NCBI GenBank assembly: GCA_030159075.1 | Contig: BROG01000236.1 | Span: forward strand, 124,001-188,000 | Direction of reading: 5' to 3' | DNA: 64,000 nucleotides | Source: Atrina japonica | Lineage: Eukaryota > Mollusca > Bivalvia > Pterioida > Pinnidae | In this document: one piece after another, positions 44,784 to 58,118 of the stretch | Layout: each line of letters starts with the position of its first letter | Position numbering within the stretch: the first letter of the stretch is position 1 | Program-made: the position numbers and the translations under genes | Notes under the pieces: model-generated | Seen by the model: only the letters and a program-made list of their open reading frames with translations | Told to the model about the DNA's origin: nothing | Databases searched by the model: none

Positions 44784-47700
44784 CCGCCGCAACGCACTGC
44801 CTCCGCGGCCACCCCGCCCCCGCCTCCACGCACCGCCCCCGCTCCCTCCCAGCTGCTGCACCCCGGGCCTGTCCACGCCCCCCCCGCGCCGCCCCCCCCA
44901 CCGGCCGGCACTCCGAACTCATCCGCCCGGCGTGACCCCCCCCCCCAACGCCCCGCGCCCTCCGCCCCCGTCCTGCCTCGCCTCCGTGGCCGAACCCCCC
45001 CTACAGGCTCCGGCCCACCCAACCCCCGGGCTTCACACCGTCACACCACTCTGCGCGTCGACCGTTTCGATCGTCACCCCCCTGCCTCGTCCTGAGACGT
45101 CCACCCACTCTCTCTGTCCCGCTCCCGACCATCCGCCCGCCCGCGGTCGCCTGCTCCGCGGCACAGCACGCTTCGCGCCCCTCCCTTCCCGTAGCCCGAC
45201 TGTCTCTGCACCACCCCGCCCGCTCCGCCGCCCCGCCCCTCCCCGCATCCACCCCGCGGGCGCGCCGCGCCCTACCCTGCTCCGCCTCTCCGCCCACGTC
45301 ACGGCCCCCCCCACCCCGTGCCGACACACGGCACGCGGTCCATCTCTTCCTCGATCCGTACGTCACCGTGCGATCCCCGCCGGCCGCCCCCGCCCGGATA
45401 ACCCTCGGTCGTCCCCTGAGACGCCCCACTTCTCGCTCACGCCCCGCACCGCAACCCCCCACACCGTCTTGTTTTTACCGCCTCTTCGGCGACTTTCGCT
45501 ACTAGCTCCTCACCCCGCCTACCTCGCCCCTTCCGCCGCGTCCCCGCAGACCCCCCACCCCCTCTCCCCTTCACCCGTCACCGCGCCGCCCGCCCTCTCG
45601 CTCTCCCCATCTAGCCCCGCTCGGCCGCCCACCCCGCGCCCACACCGCCCCTTGTACCCCGAGACCCCACGCACACCTCCCCCCTCTCCCCCACCCCACC
45701 CTACCCCGGTCGCCCACCGCCACGTCCCCACGTCCCCTGGCTCCACCGCCCGCTCCGCCCTTCGGCGTTGCTCGTCTCTACGTGCCCGGCGCAGCTCCCC
45801 GCCCGCCTGCCCTGCTCGACTGCCGGGACCACTCCCTCCTACGCGCCCCGCGCGCGCGCCCAAGACGTCCCACCGACCCCGCCGCTCTCCCGCCCTGCAC
45901 CTCCCTCCACCCTCCCGTCACCCCCCCCCCCTCCGCACCCCCCACCGGCACCGGTCCCGCGCCCCCGCCGCCCACACCGGACACCCCACCACACACCCTT
46001 CCGCCCGGCCCGCCGGCGCCTCCCGCGCTGCCCCGCGCGCCCCCTGGCCACGCTGCGCAACCAGGCACCCCCCCCCGCAACCTGCCGCTCGCTCCCCCCG
46101 CCCCTTACTCCCCGTGCACGCGCGCGCGCGCCCCCGTCCCCCCCCCGCGCTCGGGCCACCGTCGCCGCCCCCACCGCCCTGTCCCTCCCTCCTCCGCACT
46201 ACACCCTCCCGCCCCGCGTACGCCCGCCGTCACGCCCGCTCTGCCACTGCCCCGCCGGGCGACTCCTCACGACCCCCCCAACCCCCCCCCGTCACCCCCC
46301 ACCTCCCCGCGCCGCCGCCCGCCGGACGCACCTCAACCTTCGTCTTGCCGTCTCTCCCACCCTCCTCCCCTCCCACGCTTTCTCCTTACCGCTCCGCCCC
46401 ACCCCCCCGCCGTTCAGCCGCCGCCCACGCCTACTGGCCGCTGCCCATCCCGCCCCCACCTTGCTCCGCCCCCTCGTCGGGCTTTCTCGCTCCGGCGCCA
46501 CTCCACACCACCCCCACCCCCCCCACCCCATCACCCCCACCCCACCACCCGCCCCTCCCTCACGCGACCCACCGTCCGCCGCCGCTCCACGTCACCCTTT
46601 CGAGCCCCCTCCTCCGGTCCCCACCCTCAGCCCGGCGCCCCCGCTCCCCCCGTACCCCGCGGGCCCTCCAACCTCCCCACACCGCCCCCGTACTCCCCTT
46701 GGCTCCCTTTGTCCGCCAGCCCCTCCTCGCGCCCTCCTGGACCCTGACGCCTGCCCCACGCTCGCCGCTAGCCGTCACAATTCCCACCCCCGTCCCTACT
46801 CCTGACCGCGCACCGCCCTCCCTCGCCGCCCTCACCCTCACCCCCCCCTGTCGCCACGCCCTCGACCTCCCCGGCGCGCCCTCAGCTCTCCTCGCTCCCT
46901 CCCCCTCGTCCCACGGTATCGCGCACGCCCGCCCGCGCTTCCGGCTTCACTCCTCCCGCACCACCCCACGCCCTCCACCGCGCACCGTACCGCCGACGCC
47001 GCGTACCTACCCCAGTGGACCCCCCGCCTCCGCGCTGTGGCTCCCCGCGCCTCACCGCCCCGCTCCACTCGCCCGCGCAACCCACTCGGTCGCCCCCCAG
47101 TCCGGCTACCTTCCGCCAACCGCCCCTTCGCGGCGCACCCGCCCCTCCGCAACCCGACGCGGCAGCACTGCCCCGCGCCTCCGCGCCAGCGCCCACCCAC
47201 GCGCCCGTCCCCACCACCCCCTCCCGCCCCCCTACCGCCCTCTACCTGACGCCCCCCCCTGCGGCCACTCTCTACCCGCTCTCTCCGCCCCCCCGGCTCT
47301 CTCGCCGCCCGCTCCTCACCCCGTCCCGCCCCCTGGCCGCCTCACCTACCCCCCTCCGTCAGATGTTTCCGCACCGCCCGCCGCCCCCCCCCCACCTTTA
47401 GCCCCCTACCGCCTCCACCCCTCACCCCTCCCGCCCACGCCGCGGTCCCGCCCTCCACGCACCCCGGTCCCCTCCAACCTCCTCTCCTCCCACCCTCGTG
47501 CCCTGGCGCGTCGTCGCACCCACTCCTCCTTCGCCGTGACTACCCACGCCCCCCCGTACGTCCCGTCGCTCCGCCCCTCCCTGCCACGAACCCGTCGCTC
47601 GGCCTCTTTCATTCCCCTGCGCGCGGCCCCCGCCGCACCCACCGCGTACCCGCTCTCCACGCGTCCACTCGGCGCCGCCCCGCCACGCGCGCGTGCTCAC

Positions 47701-50700
47701 CACCTCTCACCGCCCCTTCCCGTCGCGTCACCGCCTGCCGTCAAACCCGACCACAGCCGTGCCTCCCTCACCCACACCCCCCCACGCACCCCACGGCCGG
47801 CATACACCCCGCCCCCTCCAGCGCCGCCTCTCTGGCCGCCCGCCCCTCCGTCTCCCCCGCGGCTCGACCCACCCGGCCCCTCACCATCTCCGCATCGACG
47901 CCGCCGGTCGGCCCCCCGCCCCACGCTCTCTCACTCCCTCGGCTACTGCCCACCCACGCTCAGCCCTCCCCCGCGCTTCACCAGGCCTGCGTGCCAGCCG
48001 TTACTCCCTGCTGCGTACAACCCGTCCCTCCCCCCGCCTGCACGCGGCACTTCCGTCATCGCCTGTCGCCTCACACCCCCGCCACCTACTTCCCGCCGAC
48101 TCTCACCCCCCCTACTCTCCGCCGCCCACCCCCCCCCCACCCCGCCTTCGCTGTGCGTGTCGCCAGCGCCCTCCTTCGCCCCTTCCCGACGCACGCCCCG
48201 CCCTCCCCGCCTCCGCGGCCCCTCCCAGCCGACCCCCTCTACCGCCATCACCACCTCGCCTCCCACGCCCCCCGCCCGCGACCGCCGACCGCCACCCCCG
48301 CCCCCACCCTCCTCGGCACCCGCAGCCCCCTTTCCGCTGCTCCCCTCCTCCACGTCACTCCCAGCCGCGCCCCTCGCCGGCCCCCGCCGCGCCCCCCCCA
48401 ACCGCCCTCCGGTAATCGGGCGCGCTTCACTGCCGTCGCACGCTGCCGTCTCGCCCCACGCCACCAAGCTCCCCCCCCCACCCAAGCGCTACACGCGACC
48501 CACTCCCTCCCTCCCGGCCACCCGCGGCCTCCGCCGCTCGCGCTTCCGCTCCGACTGCCCGCGTGCCCCTACACTCTCTCCCCCCCCCGGCCCCCCTTGG
48601 GTACCCCGCCCGGTACCACCCCCCTGGCGCCCCCGCGCACGCACCTTCCCCCGCCCCCCTCCCTCCGCACCCTCCCCTCGTACGGCGTTCCCACCACCCA
48701 CCTCCCGTTTCTGCCTTCACCCCGGCCGCGCGGACCCACCCCCGCCCACCACACCTGCGACGATCTCGCTCCGCGCACCCTCCGACGCCCGTACTACACC
48801 CCCTCCCTCCCCCTCCGCTCCGTCCCGACCCGCCCACCCCGCCGTCCGCTCCCCCTCCCACCGGTCTCAACACCCTGCGCCCCCCGCGCGACCTCCCACC
48901 GCCGCCGCCCCCCGGCCACGCCATCGCGCGCTCCGGCCACCCCGCCCCCCTCCTCTCCCACCACGCCCGCCCCCGGTGATGCCGAACGCCCGCCGACCAC
49001 GTCCGACCCCCCCGCCGCCCCGTCGACACCCCCTCCCATCCCCCGGGCCGTGTACGCGGATGTCGCGCTACCGTCGCTCTCTTCCTCACCGACCCCCCCT
49101 CGGATTCCCGTCGCCCGCTCTACCCCGCCACCGCGCCCCCCGCACCGCTCTAGCCCAACCTCACTCCCCCCACGGGCTCCCCACTCACCCCCCCGATTCT
49201 CCGCTCGTGCCACCCTGGCGCCCACCCGCGCCCTCCGCCACTGGGCCTACCCGCCCGACGCGTCCCACCCTTACGTCCCCCACGTGCCGACCGCGCAACA
49301 CGACGTCCGCCACTCGCACCGACTCGTCCTGCCCGCACGCGGCCCCACGGAGTCGCCGGCCCGCACACCTCGCCCGCCCACGCGACCCCGCCGGGCCGCG
49401 CACGCGAGCGCCACTCCTCCACGCGCGCGCCCACGCCACCCCCTCCCCCCGCTGCCCACGGCCCACCGTCCGCCCCCCCGTCCGCCGCCCGCCTCGCCCC
49501 CCCTCACCTCACGCGCGTGGATCCCCCCCACCCCCGCGCGACGCCGACCGCCGCGCGCCGCACGCTGTCCTTCGCTCCCCCCCACGCGCCTCCTCCAACC
49601 GGTCGCCATGCGTCGCGCTCGCGGTCGCGACCTCCCCCCTTCGCCCCCACCCCGCCCCCGCGGCCGCCCTCCGCCCCCGCGCAGGCCTCGGACCCGTCCT
49701 TCCGCACCGCGCACCCCACCCCACCGCGACCGCGCCCCCCTCCGTCTCTACCACTCCCCGCCACTTCCACACCTACCCCCCCCCCTGCACGCGCGCCTTT
49801 CGCCCTACCCCCCGCCGCTACCCCCCAGCTCGTCCTCCTGCGTTCCCGGCCGCCGCCTTGATCCGCCCCGACCGTCCGCGTCCCGACCCCTCCCACCGCC
49901 CCCTCGCTCTCGCCAACCTCGCCGCGGTGCGGTCGTGATCCACTACCGCACCCCCCGTCCTCGCACGCCTCCGCGGCCTCCGCCCCCTGACTCCGCCGCC
50001 CACCCACGCCCCCTCTGTCACGCGCCACCCACCCATGCCTGTCCAGTCCCCGACCGGCCCCTGCCCCCCCACAGCCCGGCCCCGAACACACGCTCTCCGC
50101 CCGCCCCACCCACTGACGCCCCACACGCCCCGCGACTCTGCACTCCTCACGCGACCGCTACCTCCCTCTCCGCCCGACACCCGCTGCGCGCGCCCACCCT
50201 CCCCCGGGTACCTCCGCTTTTCTATCTGCCTACCCCCCCCCCCCCGCGTGTTCCCTCCCACGCCTGCCTCCCCGCCGACTTTGCCCCCCACGCCGCCTCT
50301 CCCCCTCCCACGCCTCTCCCTGCCCCACGACTCTCCGCGAATCCAGCCGCAGCGCCCCCCCACCATCCGACCTCCCGCGCCCCACGCCGCCATCGATCCA
50401 CCGCCGTCACCACCTCGTCCCCCCCTGTCCCCTCTGACCGAATCGCCTCCAGCCCCTGCGGCCGCGTCCCACCACTCGGTTCCCCCTCCCCTCCGCGTCA
50501 CTACTCTCCCTCCCCTCATCGCGCACACGCGCGACCACCCCACGTCGCCCCCCCCCACGACCCTCCCTCTCGCCCCGTACCAATCCTCGGCTAATCCAAG
50601 ACGCCCCTCCCGCCCCCCTCCCCCAGCCGGCCCACAGCTGCTCCCCCACGTCACCACTCCCTCCTGGTCCTTCTCGCAGTTCACGTGGACCTCCCTCCCC

Positions 50701-53194
50701 GGCCTCGTTCCCACCCGCACTCTCCCTCCCCCCATGTCGCCCACCGCTACGCCTACTCCGCCAACCTCGACCCCGACGCACTGTCCCCCACCCCCTTCCC
50801 GTATCGCCTCTCACTCCCGCGCTTCACGCCCGCCACCCGTAGTGGCCCTCCACCGCGCGGCCGCACACGTACTCCCGCCGACTCGTGCCCGCGCGCGCTA
50901 CCCTCCCCGCTCCCCCTCGCTGCCGCGGGTCTTCCCCACCGTTCCCCCCTCCATCGCGCGCCCCCGTACTCCCCACTATCCCGCCCGTCCCACCGACCCA
51001 AACCTTACGGGGCGTCGCGTGCGCTGACACCCGACCTGATCCCACCCGACGCCCGACCCCGGTACGCACTCCGACGCCGCCCGCGCGCCGCGCCCCTCCC
51101 TTGCCACCGCACCTACACCCTCCGTCCCCCGCCCCGCGCCGCACCGCGCCGGCTCTTCGCCCGCCCCCGATCGCCGACAAGACTCTCTCCGGCCACCTCG
51201 TCCCGCGCCCCTCGGCCCTGCAACTCGCCCTCCACCTCGGCCCTCTCAACTCTCTCTCCGCCTGCCTTACTCCACCCCACACCGCCCGACCCCCTCGCCG
51301 TCTCCCACCCGCCCCCCCCCCTCAGCACTCGTCACCGCCCTTGCGCCACCTCCACTATCGACGCGACGCCTCCGCTCCACCCGTGATCCGGCACCGACCA
51401 CCGTGCCCGCGCCGCCCACCTCCCTAGCCACGATGTCGGCCCCAACCCCCTCTCGCGCGCCGCCACCGCTACGCTGCAACCGCCCTCTTCGCCCCTCCTC
51501 GCTCCTCCTTCCTGCCCCCTCACCGACCCCCGCTCCCCCACTCCCACCCGTCCCCCGCCCCCGCGCACTCACTGCCCTCGAGCCCCCTCGCCCACACTCA
51601 CATCGACCCCACTCCTAACCCACCACCGCTACGCCCCCTCGCCGCCCCGCCGCCTCTTCGCCTTCCCCACTGCCGCCCGCCCCTCGCCCCCCGCCCCCCC
51701 CCGCTCCGTTCGCGCAAGGCCAACCACTCCGCTGTCCCCCTTCCTAACGTTCCCCCGCCCCGTGGCCCCTCCCCGCCCTCCCGCTCCTCCACTCGTCTCC
51801 CCTAGCTCCACCCCCTCCCCACCGCACGCACCTCCCCTCCCGCCACCCCGCTGCCTGCCGGGGCCCCCCTCTCCCCCCCCCCACCCTCCGGCACCGCGCA
51901 CTCCACGCGCCGCCGGTCGTACCCCCGCGGCCTCCGCCCCCACTGCGGCACCCCCTCGTTACCCCCCGACCCCCCTCCCGTCTCCGTTACGCACCGCCGT
52001 GCACGCCTACCCCACCCCCGCGGTCCGACCCGGCCACTCCGGCCCACCCGTCGCCCTCCCTCCGCCGACATCCGCCACCCACCCACCCCGCGGTCCTTCC
52101 GCCCCGCACCCTCCCACGCCCCTCAACCACCCTCCCCCCATATCACCTCTCTCACGCCCTCCCCCTCGCTGCCTCCGCCGCGCCCCCGCCGCCGACACCC
52201 AGCCACGCCCCCCCCACTCCCACACGCGACGCCACCCCCACGACCCCGGGACCGGCTCTTCGCCCCTCCGTGGGTCGTCCCCCGCGGCCCGCGCCCGCCA
52301 CGTCCGCTGGCCCTCTCTTCGGACTCCGCCACCCCCTGACCCTCGCCGAGCCCGCCGCGCCGCCCCCCACAACGAGCACCCGACTCGTCGAACTTCCCCC
52401 CCTGCGAGCGACGCCCGTACCCCCCCTCACCCCTACTGCGCGCGTCTCCCCCACCCCTCGGCCCCCTGCCACGGCGAGCCCTTCTTGACCGCTCCACCTT
52501 CACCACCCCTCACGCTGCTCCTCACCCCGCCACCCCTCACACGGCCCCTCCCCACCCGCCCACGCCCCCTCTACCCTTCCCGCTCCCACCCCTCCGCCCT
52601 CTCCTCCCTCCCTTCGCCCCGCCGCCGCCGCTTTCCCTACCCCCCCCAACCGTGTCCACGGCGGCCCCCCGTCCCCCCCCCCCGCAACCCCCTCTTGCTC
52701 CCCTCGCCACACGCCCGTCGCGCACACCCCCGTCGCCCTACGCCTGCCGCTCCCGCCGCACGCTCCTCTCCCCGCGCACCCCCGCCTCCTCCACCACCGG
52801 CCTCTCGCACACTCGCTCACCGCCTCTCGCTCCCTCCCCCCCCCGCTGCTCTCGCCGACCCGCCCCTCGCACCTCGCTCCCGCCCCCTCGGGCCCCCGCC
52901 ATCGCGCGCCCCTCGCCCCGCCTACTCCCCCCCCCCCCCGCGGAGTCTCCCAATCCCCGACGGCCGACGTAGCCGTACCTTACCCGCCCTCGCTACTCCG
53001 CCCCGAACCCGCCCGACCCCTCGCCAACTCGCCCCCGCACCCACCCATAGCCTATACTCTGCCCCTCCGTCGCGCCGCTGCCAGACACCCCCCGAGACCG
53101 CTATCTTATCGCCCTACGCCTAATAGTGCACCGAGCCACTCAACGCTAGGCCGCCACCCCTTCAACTGCTGCCCGCGAGCGCCACTACGTCTCC
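44784..53194. other. 8.4-kb aperiodic C-rich block, probable sequencing/assembly artefact
   Basis: C makes up well over half of the bases, with G, T and A as isolated interruptions that usually return to C. C runs exceed 12 (for example near 50233). No tandem unit, CpG-island-associated gene, rDNA or satellite is visible. It begins abruptly at 44784 directly against the A/G block. C-rich DNA seldom spells TAA, TAG or TGA, so several overlapping frames stay open on both strands (1668 codons at 44932-49938, 867 at 47991-50594, 453 at 51762-53123). Their products are Pro/Arg/Ala/Ser/Thr noise without domains, and they overlap each other in different frames, so none is annotated. From about 53130 real sequence begins to show through. 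Confidence 0.85.
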
Positions 53195-53634
53195 CGTCGC
53201 CGTGTAACAATACTCCAAATGCTTATGCCTATGTCAAACCTCTCCCCCAGTCAACCCTCACAGCCACCCCCCACAAGATGTCCCCCTCCCAATGATTCTC
53301 ACCACACAGATACTAACTGATATACCGATCTGGCCTGGCGTCCCACACAAGAAATCATCATTCCTGAGTTTAAGAAGCTGGGTTTTTTTTCTCAGATAAA
53401 CCATAGTTTTTCTTCAGTTAATGCACAATCCAAAAACCAAAATAGGTTCAACTGGGGAAAAACTAGTTAAGATTTATCAATGGTGGAATTTGGCAGTAAC
53501 CATTTCTACAAAAACTTATACGAAGGTCTAGTTATTGTAGTCATTATCAATTCATTGCCAATTACCAGACTTATTTTCAAGAATTAATAACGGTATACTG
53601 CTGCTATTAACAAGTAAGGAAGAACATCCAGCTA
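53195..53634 (+). repeat. Noisy right copy of the 11815-12234 sequence
   Basis: It aligns end to end with 11815-12234, both ending AGAACATCCAGCTA. Up to about 53340 the differences are mainly gains of C: left CTACCACTGTCAT corresponds to CTCCCCCAGTCA, and GATGTACCACTACC to GATGTCCCCCTCCC. Further right they become scattered single-base indels, as in uncorrected long-read sequence. The gradient runs away from the C-rich block. After GCTA (53634) the sequence continues as ordinary AT-rich DNA (GCCCGTCACAGG). Confidence 0.88.
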
Positions 53635-56600
53635 GCCCGTCACAGGAAGATTATCAAATCAAATACGACAGTTAATACGTCTTCATTATTACAACAGGGT
53701 ACTACCTTATAACTGAAAAAGTGTTGTGTCTTAATACATAAGTAATCAATGTGTTAGGAGTTTCATCTTTATCTAAAATAGTGGTTAAGTTTGAGTATTC
53801 AAATAATATGGGATCCAATTAATTACATGTCAACAGTCGTAAGTCCTAAGTTAGTTACTGGACCTTGAAACAATCCCTAGAGGCTGTTTTACACGCACGT
53901 TTACAAATAAAATACCGATAAGTATGAATTTCTGTACCTGATAAAAAGATTAAAACTCTTGCAACAATAAAGCAAGTCTACGCCTATCCTCTGGGAAGGC
54001 ACAAAGGCATGGCATGATTTTGTCGCAAGTCCAATTTGTTGTAGAATGATCGACAGTCATCATTGTGGTCCTAAGACCAACGCCACTTTGCACAAAACGT
54101 AAATAATTTTATGTTTTGAGCAAAAGCACCAAGGCAAAGGACTGAAACTACTGATTAGAGGCTCCTTTAAACGTTGCCCTCTTAATATACAACCGGCCAT
54201 GAAGGTTTATACATATATGACATATTTTAACATGTTTTATTTTGTCTACAAACTACACCAATGTTTAGTTTTACAATGTTGGTCAGTATTTATTTTTCAG
54301 TAAACAGGCAAACTTTATCATGTGGTTCTAGTGGTGCTTAAATACCACGCTGACTAAAGTCTGTCTTCAAGGCTAAAAGTGATATGTTCCAACCAGTCGA
54401 CGACGGTGTCTAATAATCATGAATCACTTATAATTGTATACCTGGCATAAATGACAAAGAGTCGTGAATTGTGTATTTAAAATACTGGTCATTATCTTCC
54501 GATATCAAAATAACATTTATCAGGAAGATCGCGGGATCAAATTTCCCCGTTTTTCTCAAAGGAATTTTAGGGGTATTTAATTTCGCGTACTGTGTTTCCA
54601 TAACAGAAGTGTAGAAGAAGTTTGTTTTCCATTGAATTAATGACCTCACACATAGTAAATAGTTCGGAAGTAAATGAAGCTTATGATGTTTTATGGTACG
54701 TCTATATATACATGTATATGCTGTTTGGTTTTACATGAATACATTTAGATTAGTAATCTCTTTTTATAATTAAGACTGGTTATATATTAACTTTCTGACA
54801 TTTCATGAGTATCGGATATATCCACGGGTTTTTAAACAATTATACCGCCGCCAATTGATTTTCAAGCGTTTTAAGAAACTTAAAGAAACATGAATCCCCA
54901 GAAGATTTAACATCAAAAGACATGCACAATGGTAATCATTGCACAAGTCACTGTAGTCTGTTACAGCGGAAGTTGAGATCAGTATACTCTACTTTTAATG
55001 AATAGAATAAACTGAATGGCAATTTTGGTATTATTTACACGTACATAATCAGTGTACACAAGCGAGATATGAAAATGATACGTGGAGTATTTTGGCCTTT
55101 TTGTTCGACTACACTAATGTCAGTGTTTTTGAATGATTTCAAAGTTCAATGACAGCTGAAAATCAGAAAATGAAATTTCAATACTACACACAACGATCTT
55201 TGACGCTTTTTTATTCTTAAAACCATGTATATTCATAATTATACGATATGAAACAAGTCAATATTTTAGATACCTTCACAATTTCCAGAGTCAACCAGTA
55301 CGTACATGTAGTAACTAACTGACAAACGCGAACGATATATGTAGGAGGAGAGGGAGACCAATCATTTCATGATTTTACAACTGTGGAATTGTATATGCAC
55401 AACTATTTTACCGTAAACTCACAATTACACAAAAACACTTCATCGAGTGAGTCAAGTTTCTACACGTGTAATTGTAAAACAAAACAAAAGACATGAAAAA
55501 TAGTTACAACATACTATGCACCTTTACAAAGATAAATGAAAAAAAAACTAGAGTATAATTTGTATTAACAGTTATCCTTCTTAAAGCGATATAAGCTGTC
55601 CCAACGATGATTTTCGTTCACTAACATATAGTTGAAAATATGATAAAATGTGTGTTCAAATACATTATCAAACACCTGAAACGTTGTAAAATATCTTCTT
55701 TTCGAAGTTATTTGTTTTTAAGAATTTAAGTTTTCCAGTACCATAAAAAATTCAGCTGCATTTCCGTATGCAATGACCTTTCAGAAAACTCTTTCGCCAT
55801 ATCAAATGTGCTTCATAATTCGGTCAGGGGGGTCTCGTTTCTTTATGAGCTCGGTCTATCATCAATGTGGGTCTTTAACATAATCGCCGCATGTTAAAGT
55901 CGGCCGATTTTTATGTGTTTTATATTTACTTTCAAAATACCGGATGTGATTTTATTGGAAAGTGCACGTATGTGTTATGTAAAATGTGTGCTTTACAACG
56001 CTATTTTGAATACCTGAAGATATGATTTTTTTCAATCTTTAATGTTACCCTGTATGTTGACATTTTTACAATCGTGCCGCCATGTCCGATGGAGATGGGT
56101 AGTTTATGATCATATGTATCAAAAATGATAATGCCGAGAATGCGATGGGACGAGTTAAAAATGGGTCGAGATCACCCGATATACCCGGTACATGGACAAT
56201 TTCAGAAACGAATGTTTCTAAACAAAAGAAAAGACCAACTTTGCACGATTTAGGTAAGAAATGATGATTTACAAAAATAAACTCAAAGGGTAATAATAAC
56301 AGAATGCATATTAACTGCAAATAGCACGAGCTTATAGGAAAGTCGGTAATCTTCGTAAACTATTACCGAAAGTTAATTTGCAATGCACAAAGAAATGGTG
56401 GACAAACTGATATTACGGCTTATGTTTGGCAAGATTGTTGCATTTGTTATCCTTACCACCAGATGGTCTCTTTGGAATGTATCCGAGATAAAATATTACA
56501 TAAAACGGGCAAAATATTTATCTATGACGGCTCATATCGCTTTAAAAGATAGATTTGTAACTGTTTTAGCAACAAAAATGAATCCACGTTCTCTCTCATA

Positions 56601-57369
56601 TGACCTTTGAAAGATTAACCTTGAAATTTTGACGTACATGTACTAATGTTCATGTCAGACCCAACAACTTTCACAAGCACAAGTTTTTTTTTCACAAAAA
56701 GTTGACAATTTATAAGGAAAGTTTCCAGTTTTAAACGATATCCCAAATAAAGATGTTTTTCATCTATTTTTCCGAAATCTTTACAAAACATCCTTCATGC
56801 TGGACTCATCAACTTCAAAATTCTTATGTCTTAACAAATGGTTAAAAGATATTTTTCAGAAAATTAGTACATGGATATCGTGTCTACAAACATAGTTTAT
56901 TTAAAATTAATTGTAGTCGGACTTATGAATAATTACATCAAAATGTCTGCACTTGAAAGGAAATCCAGTGATCTCTAATAGATAGTTTCACAAGTTGTAA
57001 CGCTAGCATTCCCTGAGCCCAAATGAACACCTATGTTTTTTTGTATATTTTACAAGACAATTTAACGAGTTTGCTCACAAAATTCAATAACATTGGATTT
57101 AACTTTTATAAAATATTTCTACAAACTGTAAAAAGAACAAAGCTTTTGAGTTGATTTAAATCAACTATTGCAAAACATGATTTGTTTGACAAACCCTATG
57201 AGGAAGTAACCATCAGTTGAAGATATCAAAGGCCCACAACTATGACAAACATTGCTGAATATCAAATGCATCATAGATCTTACTGAGATACTATTTCAGA
57301 ATTTGATTAAAGAAAATCAATCTTTATTTGATGGAACCCAAAATTTACCAAACAGAGAAACAGTTACCT
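53635..57369. other. AT-rich intergenic DNA, no gene recognised
   Basis: About 3.7 kb of ordinary-looking AT-rich sequence. Open frames are short (84 codons or fewer: 54428-54649 minus, 56066-56320 minus, 56383-56610 plus) and show no recognisable domain or splice-consistent partner. A small inverted pair ACAATTACAC / GTGTAATTGT occurs at about 55420 and 55467. No microsatellite of note. Confidence 0.6.
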
Positions 57370-57507
57370 GGTTTTTCGGTACCAGCTGATAACCTTATAT
57401 TTAAATAATACCACTTTCCCTTTCTAAAATATATATCAAATTTAGAGCTCAATTGAATTGACAGAAACAACCGTCTTGCGCATTATAACTTTGGTATTAT
57501 GTTTATA
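57370..57507 (+). repeat. Dispersed repeat modules shared with intron 3
   Basis: GGTTTTTCGGTACCAGCTGA at 57370-57389 and GAGCTCAA ... CTTTGGTATTATGTTTATA at 57445-57507 match 9152-9171 and 9022-9092. The order of the two modules is exchanged, as expected if both were cut from a tandemly repeated source. From 57508 to 58118 I see no gene or clear repeat. Confidence 0.65.
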
Positions 57508-58118
57508 TTTAAAAGGTCAAACAGCCCAAACACAATATGCCCCGCCCACTTTTATTCAATTCCTAGGCATAAGAATGTCAAATAACAAGATTTTAGTTAT
57601 TTAAATTAATTCTAGCCCATATAAATAAGTCAAATTCATAAAATTATAAACGTAAACATATCTTTAAGTGAAAATAAAATTTTAATCTGATTTTTAAAAT
57701 GTTTCAGCTTACTATATTCGAAATCTTTTCAAAAAATTTCAGTTGTATGAACGTATTATATACAATGTATAGGGAAATATTTTTTTACAAACATACCAGT
57801 GTGTTTCTGATGCATCACAGATCACAGTACATCAACCATGACTATGTTTGTTTTTACATTGTGCAAATAATTTTTTTACTTATATGTGTTAACAAACATT
57901 TTATGATGAGGAGCCAAAACTTAGGAACTGTGCTACAGGCTGAAGACATACAGTGAGAGTTCTTTACATGCCACATCTGTCATGTAATGATATAAGACAT
58001 TTGAAGTCTCATTCAGGAAATATGATTCCCACTTTTCATGCAGAGTGTTTGTCAATGGATCAGTCACTACCTTTTTAAAGTGTAAAATACAACCTAGTAC
58101 CAAGAATTGACCTTGTGA

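Noticed and set aside
13118..44876. Dozens of minus-strand Phe/Leu/Ser/Tyr-rich ORFs as membrane proteins
   Set aside because: The complement of A/G-rich DNA codes F, L, S and P by composition. The ORFs start and stop at random, with no conserved length, spacing or motif.
44932..49938. 1668-codon plus-strand ORF, plus overlapping 867-, 453- and 345-codon ORFs, as giant Pro/Arg-rich proteins
   Set aside because: They overlap in different frames and on both strands, have no domain, and are explained by stop depletion in C-rich DNA inside a probable artefact.
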